Source: Oscheius onirici
Taxonomy: Eukaryota > Nematoda > Chromadorea > Rhabditida > Rhabditidae
Direction: 5' to 3'
DNA length: 64,000 nucleotides
Assembly (NCBI GenBank): GCA_932521025.1
Contig: OW051472.1
Location: 1,798,001 to 1,862,000 of the forward strand
Shown here: in pieces, positions 1 through 63,530 of the stretch
Position numbering within the stretch: position 1 is the first letter of the stretch
How the letters are laid out: each line of letters starts with the position of its first letter
The notes under the pieces: generated by a model
Databases searched by the model: none
What the model was told of the DNA's origin: nothing
The model's input: the letters and a program-made list of their open reading frames with translations, nothing else
Made by a program: the position numbers and the translations under genes

Positions 1-48
1 TAGATCAAAGAAGAGAACCCAACATCAATAACAGAATTATCCTTCAGT

Positions 49-71
49 CCGGAGGTTGCTATGATCTCATG
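49..71 (+). CDS. Possible exon of an upstream gene (partial)
   Basis: A good acceptor (ATCCTTCAG) precedes a short open stretch that reads SGGCYDL in phase 0 and ends AT before a GTGAAC donor. The two spare bases are completed exactly by the first base of the next candidate exon at 668, giving YDLIVVDVSDHK across the join, a plausible beta-strand then loop. It is very short, so it rests mostly on that phase match. The gene would begin left of the window. I do not recognise the product. Confidence 0.3.
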
Positions 72-667
72 TGAACTCAAAAAACATCTAAAGAAGTGAG
101 AAATGAAAAAATAGAGAGACTTCACAAACGAAAAAAGAGGTACAAAAAGAATCATCTTATGTCGAGAGGAAAAAATACTATTGGTGCCAAAAAAATTTCT
201 CCTATTCCAAATATCGAGAGTCAAAATAAACGGGGGTTTTTCGTTTTTCGCACCAAAAATGTCTCCTATATGGTGAATTCTCCTATATCGGGTGTCTTCT
301 ATATCGAGAGTTGACTGTATTTGCAAGCAAAGAGACGGTATAACGAGCGAGGAGCTCTTAGAGGACGAATCAGAGAAATAATCAAAAATCGCACAAATTT
401 ATGAGCCAGTCCGCATTCATAGCATGCCATATACAAGTTTGTTGGAACAAGAAAAAACGGCAATATAACGAGCTAAAATAGGATGGTAAACTTCTCTATA
501 AAGGTTTGAGGAAAACTAAATTTTTCTATGTAGCCAATCGAAGAGAATAGCGTGTCATGCACAACTTTCCACTACTTGTAAATTTATCGGAACCAAAAAA
601 AAATTGAAAAAGTGGAGGTGAGAGGGAACCAAACCCAAAGACAACAAATACCTTACCAATTTTCCAG

Positions 668-754
668 AGTCGTCGATGTCTCTGACCACAAGACATGTGC
701 CCTGTTGATGGCCAGAATGAAGGAAGCCAATCGTCAGCTGCCTTCTCCTAGCGG
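668..754 (+). CDS. Exon of an unidentified upstream gene or distant 5' exon
   Basis: Flanked by a TTTTCCAG acceptor and a GTTGGT donor. One base completes the incoming codon and the exon leaves in phase 2. The translation VVDVSDHKTC then ALLMARMKEANRQLPSPSG has exon-like composition: a hydrophobic strand, then an amphipathic helix. The strand-helix arrangement recalls a receiver-like fold (as in the N-terminus of PDE8-type phosphodiesterases), but that is a guess. I found no exon between here and 3,839 that links the two in frame. The 596 bp before it (72-667) and the 3,084 bp after it (755-3,838) hold repeats and AT-rich sequence only. Confidence 0.5.
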
Positions 755-1269
755 GTTGGTTTTTTCTGTACTTTTTTTTTGTAAAGAACTTGGACGTAGT
801 GTAAGCCATTGCAAGAGAATAGTCTTGACATTATCGTGAAAGCAAAAAAAAAGATAAAAAAATTGGAAAATTTGTTTCATTGTGACTATATGATGAAGAG
901 AAGTGGTAACAATGCAGATTCGGTTTCGTCACCCCCAAATAATAACAACCAAAAGTAGAAGCTAACAAGGCTTCAAAAAAAATTTCATTTGAAAAAAGAG
1001 TCGAGAAAACCCCATGATTTCTTCTTGAAATCTTCTTCCAAACCACTCTTTGTACTTCAGGCATTTTCTGTTTCACCTTCCCTATGTGCTTTGCCAGTAA
1101 TTTGTGACTGCAGTAAGTACCCGACCTGTTGTTTTTTTTCCAAACTCTCCTACCTATATATTCCCCCTCCCTCCCCTAATCGTCTTCTTCCGGCTCGAGG
1201 TGTCCATGTGTTGCTCAGAGTGCTCCCTTTTTGGGCTTCATTTCACCTCCTATTTTCCCTGAACGGCCG

Positions 1270-1568
1270 TCTAGCCGGGAAAATAGGCCAACTGCGTGGC
1301 TGACCAAAAAAATTGACCGAAATAGAACAAAAAGCCATTTTTGGTCAAAAAACGTTATTTTCACCTATTCCCGTCAATTTTCCACTAATTTTAGCGTTCC
1401 ACCACTCATTTTAGGGGTAATTTTCGATGATAAGTCGATTGAAAACAAGTAAAAACGAAAAAATGAGTGTAAACACCATAAAAAGGCAAAAATGCAATTT
1501 GTCGTGGGTCCCGCCACGAAGTTGCCTGATTTCCCCTGGAGGCCCATAATGAGACTGTCCCTTTAAAA
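1270..1568 (+). mobile_element. Inverted-repeat element, family TTAAAGGGACAGTC, 5'-damaged copy
   Basis: The left side has AAAATAGGCCAACTGCGTGG. The right side ends GAGACTGTCCCTTTAAA after GTCGTGGGTCCCGCCACGAA, which is the reverse complement of the left-end sequence of the 40.6 kb copy. The outer left terminus is missing. Confidence 0.7.
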
Positions 1569-2554
1569 ATGGTCATTTTAGACCAAAAAATCAACGTGGG
1601 AGGGAGAGGAAAGAATCAAAGTCTATCTTTTCCCTAACGACGTTCCCCCGGGAGACCGGGGAACAATCTCTTCCATAATATGTCGTTCCTTTTCTACTTT
1701 TTAGCAGGTTTTCTTTGGGGGGAAAGGTTGCACTGAATGTACAAAAATGAGAAACTTCTTCCTACACTACCTTATCTCACATAATTTTCAAATTTTTTCG
1801 AGATTTGTAAGAAAAAACGCTTCACTAAATCGTGAAAAGAACTGGATGCAAAAAGAGGGTGTTACTAATGAGAGGGTGAAAGCTCAATAAAATTTGTTTC
1901 TTGTTCAAAACTGGTGTTCTTTTTGTCTGTCAAACAACTAATCGTTTTCTAGCATTGTACACCGTTATTACGTTTTTTTCGCGTCAGATGGCCTTGTGGT
2001 GTCTCAATTCTGTTAGCTAGACATTTTGAAACTTTTCATGTTTTTCTCACCTCGTATTCTCAAAGTTGGTCAAGAACTAAATAAAGCGGAGATTTGACAT
2101 GTCAGACCAGATATCTTTACGCAATACTATGAATTTTTGATTACCAAGACGGTTCTGTTCGAGACAGTGTGCTCACGCGAATAACTCTTCTTATTCTTAT
2201 TCTCTGAAAAAGACAACAACCGTCAAGCCTCAATCCCACAAGACTTGCAATCTATGCTTATTTTGAAACTTTTTCTCTACTGAAACTCTTCTTGGTTTTT
2301 CTTCTTCAGTTTCGTAGAAATCTCTTCAACGACACTAATTTATAGCGCGAGCCGAATAAAAACGTTACGTACCTTCACCTAACTTGTGTACATCCTGCGA
2401 AAGTATTGCATATTCCGCATTTCGCAAAAAAATTCTTATGCTATTTTACGTAACTGAAAAGTATGTACCGTAGCTGTTCCTCACATGCTATGAACGAAGT
2501 TTTCCTTGTCAGTTGACCGTTTTTTTGCTTCTGTCTGTCTGTCTAGACTACAGA

Positions 2555-2665
2555 CTTTGGCTTCTACTGTGTCAGAGGCAAGTAGAAAGCTTTAGAAAAC
2601 GGTAAGCATCACGTAAAGAAGTCTGGTGCTACGACACCTTCAGGCGACGAAGTCGTCTGATTACC
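2555..2665 (+). repeat. Dispersed repeat, first copy (CAGACTTTGGCTTCTACTGT)
   Basis: Shares CAGACTTTGGCTTCTACTGT and CAGGCGACGAAGTCGTCTG with the copy at 39.2 kb. It lies in the 5' flank between candidate upstream exons. Confidence 0.75.
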
Positions 2666-3838
2666 TATAAATACCGAAAATGTTAGTTTCGTCTACAACT
2701 GTACAAGGACAAGTATCTCCAATCAAAAAACTCTTGTTATCAGTATTCTTTGTAGCATTTGTTCATAAACTGTTGCTCAACCTGCAGAAAACAGTAACTA
2801 TCCACTTCCAGATTGCTTATACGCGCATTTTGAAACATTACCGCTCAAACAAGGCAACCCAAATTCGCAGTTTAAACAAAACTTTTTATTCCATAGTTTT
2901 GCAACATTCAACCTCCGCCAAAACCATCATCTTGTTTTCGCTCTCTCCCCTAGAAATAGGTCTCCAAATAACGGGATAGCTCGTGAATTATGTCGCCTCT
3001 GAACGCGCGAAAACGAGATGTGTCTCGGAGAGCCTTTAGCAATCAGAGGGCGATAATTTATTTAGTCACGAATTCAGAGAGCACCAACTTTGATTGATAT
3101 TTCTCAATTGGAGATCACAGAAAAGTTGCTGTTCATCTTGGCAGCTCTTCCTTTTTTGCATCATTTTCTTTGTATTTTTTTCAAACCTGAGGCGCCACAA
3201 CTTTGACAGAATCTAAAAAAAAAAGCGTTGTTATTAGCACTCGTTGAAACGGAAGAAAAAAGTTTTTTTTCAGAAAGCGGCAGTATTGGAAGAACCTAAA
3301 AATCGTTATTATAAGCAAACTGAAACTCTAAAAAATACTAGAAAGCTTGCTTCTCTAGGTATTCTGGCAAGCCTGGGACCGCAATATCAGCTTGGAAAAA
3401 ATGGTTTTTTTTAGTTTCGCGAATAGTTATAGTAGATACGATTCTTTAAAATGGCACTTGTAGCATTATTCAGGCAGAAAAACACTTTCTGAAAGAACAC
3501 AAACCCAAAATTCCCTTCCATGGCCTTGGTTCCACGCCTGGGCGGTAAAATTTGCAATTTTCGTTGTTAGGATGTCCAAACCATAAGGGTACGGCGGGGC
3601 AGGGGACTTTGGGTTACTGTAAAGCTCTTTTTTTGAATAGTTTTTTTTTTGAAAAGTTTTTGTTTTTGTTTCACTCAACGCTCGGTACGCACTTTTGCGT
3701 AACGCAAACTGTCACAAGATATCGACGAACGTCCGTCACTGTTTTAGTTTCACAACTAGTTCTAGAAAGTACAGTTTTGTAAAACCCCATTATGGCTTCG
3801 ATTTTTTCAACAAAAATACGATTTTTTTTTAATTACAG

Positions 3839-3929
3839 CTACTCCATTTGAAGGAGGACTGACCCTCTCAATTATGGATGAAATGGGACCACCCTCGAGT
3901 AGTGAGTGTGGTACTCAAACTGGCTATAA
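3839..3929 (+). CDS. Exon of an unidentified upstream gene, or alternative 5' exon of the channel gene
   Basis: An ATTACAG acceptor leads into an open frame reading TPFEGGLTLSIMDEMGPPSS then SECGTQTGYK, which looks like real coding sequence. It can end in two ways. Read straight on, the next codon is TAA (3,931), making this a last exon, with an AATAAA near 4,226. Spliced at the AA/GTAAGG donor it leaves in phase 2, which fits the channel exons at 12,948, 17,675 or 20,216. The internal ATG at 3,874 would then be a start. Sequence alone does not decide. Confidence 0.45.
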
Positions 3930-6900
3930 GTAAGGGAGGATCCGTATTTGGAGGATTAGTAGGAACTGGAGATATAATGGGTTTTAATTCATTTTTTGAC
4001 TCCACTTCAGCCCAAGTATCAGATCAACTTGCTTCATTTCATTGTATGAAGGTCACGAAACATTATTTGCCTTTCTACTGACTAGATTTTGTGCTGTTTC
4101 TGTGAAAAAATGTCCTCTTGTTTTCTCTAAACACTAAAGGGGCTTTTGAAATATAAATTATATCGTTGATCCTGTGTGTTTGGAAGGTTTCAAACAGTCT
4201 TTTGACCGTAAAAAATAGAAACTGCAATAAAAGGTGACACTTTGAGCATTGAACGTGCTAAAATGTCATGAAAAAATAACTACGAAGAAAAGATTTTCCA
4301 ATACTGTTTCAAAATCTTCATATATGTAGCTCGTATGCTGTTTTGGGCTCTCTTCCTTGGTTGATACAGAATTTTTTTTCGCATACAATTGAATCCGTTT
4401 TTGAGAACTAGTCGACCTGGAGACAGGATATGATGATTTTTATATAAATCTTTGGTACCGAAATGCTACTCCAGTAAATTCAATCTACAAGTAAGAAGAT
4501 TTTGAAGCACAATCATTACCCTGTAGATTCAGCTTTCGTTATTTTCCCAAGCAGAGGCTAAACCATTGTCTCTAACCACTTGAATGTAAAAGTTTCTTGA
4601 AACAAAAGAAAAGTGTAGATCCCAGAAAAAAACGTAAATTTGTATACTCTTCCTAATCTTTTAGATGTATGAGTATTCTTGGCTATGAAAAGTGTTGCAA
4701 ATGATTCAAGCCTCAGAAACAGTTCTGAAGGCTTACTTTTTCAAAATATCCAGCTGAAAACACTTACAAATAACGTCCGTAAAAGTTGTTACGCTTCGGT
4801 TTGTTGACACTCTAGTGTCCACCAACTTGAAGGCACACTAAACTAACTGTCAAATGTTGTAGCTCCTTTCACTTTTCCTAAAAGTGATCTCAGTTTTATT
4901 ATTTCAAAAAAAAATTCTGTTTCTTCAGTAGGCAAAGTAGAACACGGAACGTTTGCATTCAGTAATTGTATCTTAATCGGCAATATAAACAAACCTCGTT
5001 TTTCAGTCAATTTTTGCGCTCAAAATTTGTGTAAATTTTCAATTCGAGACTGCTCTCTACATGATCCGAAAAACGCACTATTTGTAATCAAAAATCAGTA
5101 TAAAGTGAGGGGTAAATTTGTATTTTTGTCGAAATACTCCAGTTAACATTGTAGCAACTTCCTACTTTTCTCTTTTACCTTACATTCATTTTGAAACCGT
5201 ATATTTTACCTTAGGACCCAAAAATCTCATCACTCTCCTAAGATTCCTAGTTCCTCTCCTCCCCAAAAAGAATCCCATTTTTCCGAAATGGCCTAAAATG
5301 CAAATCACAGACTCGATTCATCCTTCCGTCTTTTTCCCTTTCTCTCAAGGCGTGATTTCCAATTAACTGCTCTTCGTATACAGCAGCGTGTAAGGAGTCT
5401 CGCCTCCTCTCTTAGAAGAAGCGAAAATTGTTCCCTCTCCCAGCCCCCGAAATCACGCTATTTTCTCAATACTCGTGTCTATTTTTGTGCCGGAGAGTGT
5501 GTGACGAATTTTTTGTTTTCTAGCCTCCCATTTTCAGTCTTGTGTCTAATTGCAGAAATAGTGGTTTTGTTTTCAAAAAGTCTATAAATGGAGAACACAG
5601 TTTCTTTGTCAGTTTGATCCACATCGCTGTTCGAAAAACTCAACTTTCCTGTTTCATTTTCTGCCTATTTACCAGTCATTTTTGTTTACAATCTGAGTTG
5701 GAGTACACCGAAAATGTCAAAAAAAAACTTTGTTGCCAAAGAAAACATCTGGTTCACCTCATGTGGCCTACTCTAATGCTAGATTGTTAACAAAAGTAGG
5801 CAAGTTTTTTTTATCACCTAGAGCTCTCAAGTTCAAACTATGGCAGAACACAGAACGTTTCGTTGTTTCGTTCGTTGAAGAAAAGAGTCTTTTGAAACCA
5901 AAAAAATGTTATTTTTATCTCTCAATCTTCGCACTTTTCAAAGAATTCGCAATGCCATCAAGAAAAAGGTAGTTGGGCTCATAATAATGAAAATGCTCAT
6001 AAAAATGCCGTATTACCTCTATTAGAAGCACCCGCCTTTACATAACAAATACGCAATTGCGTATTCGCATTTTTTTGGGAACAAGACAGCATTTTCTGAC
6101 TTTGTGACTGAAACATGCAAACGTTTCTCGTCTTGTTTCACGATTTGTAGTCAAAGGTTTCACCGCTATAAAATTCTTTCTCCTTCATTTGAAACAAAAA
6201 AACTGAAATTTCTTGCAAGCTCTTTCTTTCTACTGCCAGTTCCTCAAACTATCTTTCCCAAAACTCCTCTCCTCTCGAAACAAAAAAAAAACATTTTTCC
6301 CCAACATTGGATAACTGTGGAGAATGAGCTTGCGTGAGCCTAATTGAGAGAGAAAGTTCGATCTTATGATGTATACCACCCTGACAACGATTTATTCAAA
6401 AACTCGTCTCCCTTTCTGATGCTCCTCCGTGTTGCTTTTATGATCGAGTTTTAGTCTACAGTCAATGTCTACACCAACTTTTGCAACCAATCCCATTTTT
6501 ATGCGACTGTTGAAACACAAATACCTTGTAATTATGTCCTAATGTGAACCCCCCAATCTGCCAAGAACAAAAATCCTGTTTCTCCCAAGAAAATTCGGTT
6601 TTCTACGTACATATAACCCATTGCATCGAATTTTACAAGCACCTATTCTGGTTATGTCACTCTCGAAGCAAAAAAAAACTATTTTTTCTGCCCTCATAAT
6701 TGTCAAAGGTCGCACCATTGTATAACTGGAGAATGAGCTCGTGAGAGCCTAATTACATTTTTGCGACAATTATTGAAGAAAAGAGTCTTTCTCTCTCGCT
6801 TACTGAGTATGGATTACTATTCTTTTTTTCCTCTCTGCCAAAATGAATGAGAGAGCCACCCTCAAAAGCTAAATTGAGTGACATTTAGAGCTGTCAGTCG

Positions 6901-8291
6901 GAGGACTTTTTTGATGGATGCCGTGCCCTCTTCAGGCTCTCTGAAATGGTCACCCATTTTTGCAGTTATTTCTATCGCTTGCGGGATCTGGTTAGACTGC
7001 TTTTTAGCTGTTTTCTGGAAATTTTGAAACTTTTTCTCTGAAAAATCGTTTCTTTGGGAAATTTCGATGGTTCAGCAGTCTTCCGTGAGTAAAATTGAAA
7101 GAGAAACCTATTCATGAAACGCATTGAATATGTACAAACCTAGCCTTTTTTCGTATACTGTCAGTGAAACATTGTATGTTATTTGGAGTAAGTGAAGCAA
7201 ATACAACCAAAATCTTTTTTTTGGATTCGCCAAGTCTCAAGTCTGTCGAAAAAAGAAGATCAGTTGGAAAATATCGGCGTCCAAGTAAATGGTAAACTTT
7301 TGCACCGAAAAGATGACGTTTTTTTTTATCATTTTTAGTGAAAAAAGTGTCCATGTTCGGTCCAAACGAGCAACGAACACGGACATCCGCCCAACCCTGT
7401 TTAAGAATTTTCTGCAAAATCTTTTTTTCATACTCTTTTTTCTGCCAGATATAATGAATGACATGATTTCAAAAAAGTACGTTTTTACGTGCCTCGACAA
7501 AAAACTGTTCACTACGAATATTCAGTTTCTCTCGATAAGCATTCACTAAAGTTTTTCATATCAAACTTTCCCAATGTTTCAAAGCCGCTATATAATTTCG
7601 CGTCTACCCCCGTCGTTTAATGGTTGCTCGATCCATGCGTGTAAAATCAGTTTCCCCAAATTTTGACTATTGTGGTTCTACGAGGCATATATGAGCTTCT
7701 GCATAAAAATCGTTCACTGACATTTTCAACCAGTTTACGCTCGAAAAAATTCACTACAATCTTTCCTAAAACACTGTTCAAAATGTTTCAAAGATAGAAT
7801 ACTGCCCTCTTCTTTTCCATGTCTTTCAATTTGTTGAACACTTTCCTGCTTTCCCAAGCTCTAGGAGAAATATGCGATTCTATCATGTGTAGAGCACATT
7901 ATGATCCAAGAGAGAGCTCACTGTGCTCGAAATGCATGAAAGATGAGCTTCGTTTTCCTGGCAATGCTGCGTGAGAAAGAGGGCTCTCCCACTCTCGTTA
8001 TGAGGCATCTATACCAGGAGGGAGGGATCCCAGGCGTTGAGCCGCTAATCCTTCTCTTTCGTAGAAGAACTGAACCTTCTCCTCCTATTTGTTAGCCTTA
8101 TAAGAACACGGAAAACCGGCTAAAAATATAGTTCAATTCCGCATAATTTTTTTTCGGTGGAAAACGTAGCTGAATTGCAACTGCCCCCCTTTGATCTTAC
8201 CTTATACAAACTGTGAAACTTTATATGATGAAAATGATCTTTTTTTTTCTGTTCACTCATTGTCAGATTTCGGGCTAAATGTTTTCCATAT

Positions 8292-8403
8292 TTTCTGATC
8301 CACTAGCCCTTTATGTAAGAACAAACGTTTTTGAAGGTGCTTTCGACTTTCTGATCCACTAGCCCTTTATGTAAGAATAAACGTTTTTGAAGGTGCTTTC
8401 GAC
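8292..8403 (+). repeat. 56-bp tandem duplication
   Basis: Two adjacent 56-bp units (8,292-8,347 and 8,348-8,403), each beginning TTTCTGATCCACTAGCCC. I see a single mismatch (AAGAACAAA versus AAGAATAAA). The near-identity indicates a recent local duplication. Confidence 0.9.
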
Positions 8404-9288
8404 ACGGTGTGTCGTTTCACATTTCCTCTTCCTGATAGTCATCTGATGGAACCGCTTTCGATATCATGCCGAAGCTAAAAGCAGCACTTTTCGGAGCATA
8501 GAGTCAGTTACTGAAGACGATTAGTTTACTTTTTTTTATTTGGATCGCCTACCTCCATTGTTTCTGTCACCTTTTTTCAGACTATGGGAACTTTGAAACT
8601 GTTGAATATGGAAGCTTGAGGTTCCAAAGATGCGTTTTTTTTTACTGTTTCAGTTCCTCCTTGTACCATGTTAGCTCCCTCTCAGACGATAGGTCTCGGA
8701 TATCATCCATTCAATAAAAGAGAGCATTACCGTAACCAATTTAATTTGCCGCGAGACTTTGTGGGTATTTTTTGCTTTACAAACTCGTCATAACCTTTAG
8801 GAAGCCTCCGGGGTTTGATCGTCCCTCGAATTGCCCAGTGAGAGCATTTCTGTAACCCATTTAGCTTTCCACAAGACCGAAATAACACAGAAACGTAGGA
8901 TACTCGGTCAAGATTCCTATCCTGCGTTTACGTGTGTTTCCCTATAGGAATATGTTTTTGTAGTGATAAGCATCAACTGATCGTCGTAGCCCCGTGTGAT
9001 CCTGCTTTATGGAAACTCTGAAACATCAGAAAATCTTGCTATTTTTGGGTTTCAAAAGAAACTTATCCATTCTCATCACGATTCCAATACGTTGGATGCC
9101 GAACTTTTACCCCATAATCATATGCCCAGAGTAGTTTCATTGCAACATTCAGAGATTTTTTATGCAAGCTTACAGAAACAAGGGATTATTGAGGAACAGT
9201 CTATATATCTCATTTTGTAGAAATGGTGTAGCATTTTCCGTAATAAAACTCGAGTAGAAAAGCAACTAATTTAATTCTAATTTATTTG

Positions 9289-9470
9289 CTAATCACGTCT
9301 GAGATCGACGAGAGCATCTCTGAGATTTTTCCATTCCTCAGCAGTTCGCCTCCACCATATGTGTCCAGCTTGCTCTCTTACATTGTCCATCCATCTACAC
9401 CGTTGCTGGCCTGCTCGTCTTGTATCTTGTCTAGGGATCCATTCAGTTATCTTTTTTCTTTTTTTATTTA
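9289..9470 (-). mobile_element. RTE-like non-LTR retrotransposon fragment, C-terminal end of ORF
   Basis: On the minus strand an open frame ends with a basic segment and then CRWMDNVREQAGHIWWRR, followed by TAEEWKNLRDALVDLRRD and a stop. This W-D-D/N-hydrophobic, AG-x-x-W, R-x-x-W-x-x-L-x-x-A pattern is the familiar C-terminus of RTE/CR1-type retrotransposon polyproteins, just after the reverse transcriptase. Only about 60 codons remain and no reverse transcriptase catalytic motif is present, so it is a dead 5'-truncated copy. The reading frame continues upstream into the neighbouring tRNA-like repeat, which I take to be chance. Confidence 0.75.
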
Positions 9471-9539
9471 GCAGAGTGTTGTAACACGAGAAAAGGTAGA
9501 CGAGCCAACAGTCCAAGACTTTACTTCCAGATGCTACAG

Positions 9540-9640
9540 TTAAAAAACAAAAAGATTTCCTCTCGGCGGACTCGAACCCTGGTCTATCCAGCGTGAATTT
9601 TCTAAACCCACTGCGCCATCCGGACATTTGCAGTTTCGAC
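9540..9640 (-). repeat. tRNA-like repeat unit (Pol III A/B-box-like)
   Basis: Read on the minus strand this holds TGGCGCAGTGG (matches the A-box consensus) and about 35 bp later GGGTTCGAGTCC (matches the B-box consensus). Related units occur at 13.6 kb (plus) and 14.2 kb (minus), so it is a dispersed repeat rather than a functional tRNA. I could not fold a proper acceptor stem. Confidence 0.6.
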
Positions 9641-9702
9641 ATGATCCCAAAGTCAAAAACCATTTTTCAAAAATGCAAACTGTTCGTCAAAAAATTAGTG
9701 TA

Positions 9703-9932
9703 GTTGACAACTTTTTTGTAGAATGCAGCCCTGAAGAGTTATGGGCAAAATACTGTTTTTGTCAAAACTTAAACCGTTCACTGTGCTCAGACGGAAAGAT
9801 ATCCAGAACTCTCTTATAGCCTATTAATTCGGCCTAGGGTAGAGCTACATTTTGGAACAGAGTTTGCCACATTTCGTTGAATTTGGAAAAAGTTATGAGC
9901 ATTTTTTAAACACTTATGACGCGACCTAATAT
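9703..9932 (+). repeat. 230-bp dispersed repeat, copy 1
   Basis: Begins GTTGACAACTTTTTTGTAGA and ends GCGACCTAATAT. By eye it is identical over its full length to 17,324-17,553. A diverged relative lies at about 14,318-14,460, in each case next to a tRNA-like unit, so both are probably parts of one longer element. Confidence 0.9.
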
Positions 9933-11499
9933 GTCTAGAACGAAACATTTCGTACAAGACATATTTTTTTGTATTTTTGACGCAGCGCGGCCCTAAATTA
10001 TCAAACAAACTCAAAAATGGTATTGAAGATGTAAAAAGGGATTAGAAATAAAAAAAAAAAGGTGTGTATACTAACATTCTAAAAATCAGAATCTTTTTTG
10101 GTACAGTGCAAATTATCGGAAACAGGCGCGGCAAAAGTTTAGCAACTTTTGAAAACTTTCCCAAAATTCCAAGATTTTTTGCCCTGAATTGTCAAGTATC
10201 GTAGTGCGGAACTTAAAATGATCCTATCAACAAGTCTGCACTGACCGAACATCAACAATGTATGAATACACTAACTTTGAAACATCAAAATTTCAAAAAC
10301 TTGCAATTTTTGGGCTTCAATCGATTACATTGATGGTCAATCTGTGTCTCTCAACCTGTATAAATCGTGTGGCACTTTCCGTAAAAGTTCGGTTAGAAGG
10401 GCAGTCAAAGACTTTGATCTCTTCATTTTCGGGTTTCCAGATTTTGCACAGAAAATTTAAAAAAAGCTTCATTCGCAACTGTTCTCCCTATGGCTTTGAC
10501 TGAAACCTTTTTGAACAATAATAGTCTGCGCGCTCCCCCGCTGCCAGAAAAAACTCCAGTCCATCTTCCGCCGGGTACTGAGTCTCGTGCGGGCGTCAGC
10601 CCGCATTTCCGCCCCAAGCTAGCCAAGTCAAAGAGGCTGTGCTCAGCTAAATGCCTCTCATTATGCCGCCTCATTCGTCACTTGCACATCATTTTTGGGC
10701 TCATTCTTTTGTTTTTTTTATACGACAAAGACCATTTTTAGAATCGCAATGAAGTTTCTTGTATACGACCCCTTACCGTCGAAGCTTTATATACGACCAG
10801 CCGCCTTTGGCGACTTCGTCGCCTTTATAATCTGTTCAAGATTCTCTTTTTTGGGAAAGTACCCTAAGAAAAACTCCAAAAAAGAACTTGGAAACTGTCT
10901 CACCCTTTCTTTGTGTACCAGCTCTTATTCCAGCCTGCAATCGATACAAAGCGAAGCGTACAAAGTTTGTTTCAATGTTCAATTTGCAACATCGCTGTTT
11001 CCAAAAATGTCCATGCCTTTTCAGAATATTTGTTTTTTTTCGGAAAATTATGTTTCATCTCTTTCTTGAATCTGCTTGTTTTCAGTTCGTTCTTGAAAGA
11101 TTTCAAATTTTTCTTTAAAAATTTCCAAAAGCAGAAAATGTTTAACTCTTCCCTTGTATACGAGCTCTGGTTCCAAAATCTAATTTGCGTGGCATTGTGT
11201 CTAATTCATTTTCTTACTCTTCTGCTATCTTGTTCTCATTTTTTCAATACCGTAAACAAAAAAATGTGTTTCGTCCTTATGTAGTAGGTAGTACACTTCT
11301 TCGATGCTTCCCTTCCAACAGTTGTTCTTCCTCTTTCCAAAACTCATTCCATTCTCCATCACATTTTCCCAAAAAAATAGTTCAATACTTCTGTAAACCC
11401 TGCTCTTTTCCCCATTCAGTATTGACATTTTCATTCTTCTTGTTCAAAACTCCCAAAAACCTCAATTTTCAAGCCTTGAAAAAATCACTTCTTCCACTG

Positions 11500-63530
<52,031 letters not shown>

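Larger units (their letters stand above)
3930..11499 (+). other. 5' flanking region of the channel gene (no recognisable gene)
   Basis: About 7.5 kb of AT-rich sequence. Apart from the repeats listed separately (a 56-bp tandem duplication near 8.3 kb, the retrotransposon tail at 9.3 kb, and the tRNA-like and 230-bp repeats at 9.5-9.9 kb), I see no coding exon. An ACCTCTATTAGAAGC motif near 6,014 matches the end of an element at 16.8 kb. Promoter elements presumably lie here but I can point to none specifically. Confidence 0.5.

Noticed and set aside
1061-1112. Exon-like stretch between ACTTCAG and a GTAAGT donor
   Set aside because: It does not fit the phases of the candidate exons at 668 or 3,839 without a stop, and the peptide looks random.
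10423-10741. Open frames on both strands around a G+C-richer patch near 10.5 kb
   Set aside because: No consistent codon pattern, no splice signals, and the patch does not resemble any protein I know.
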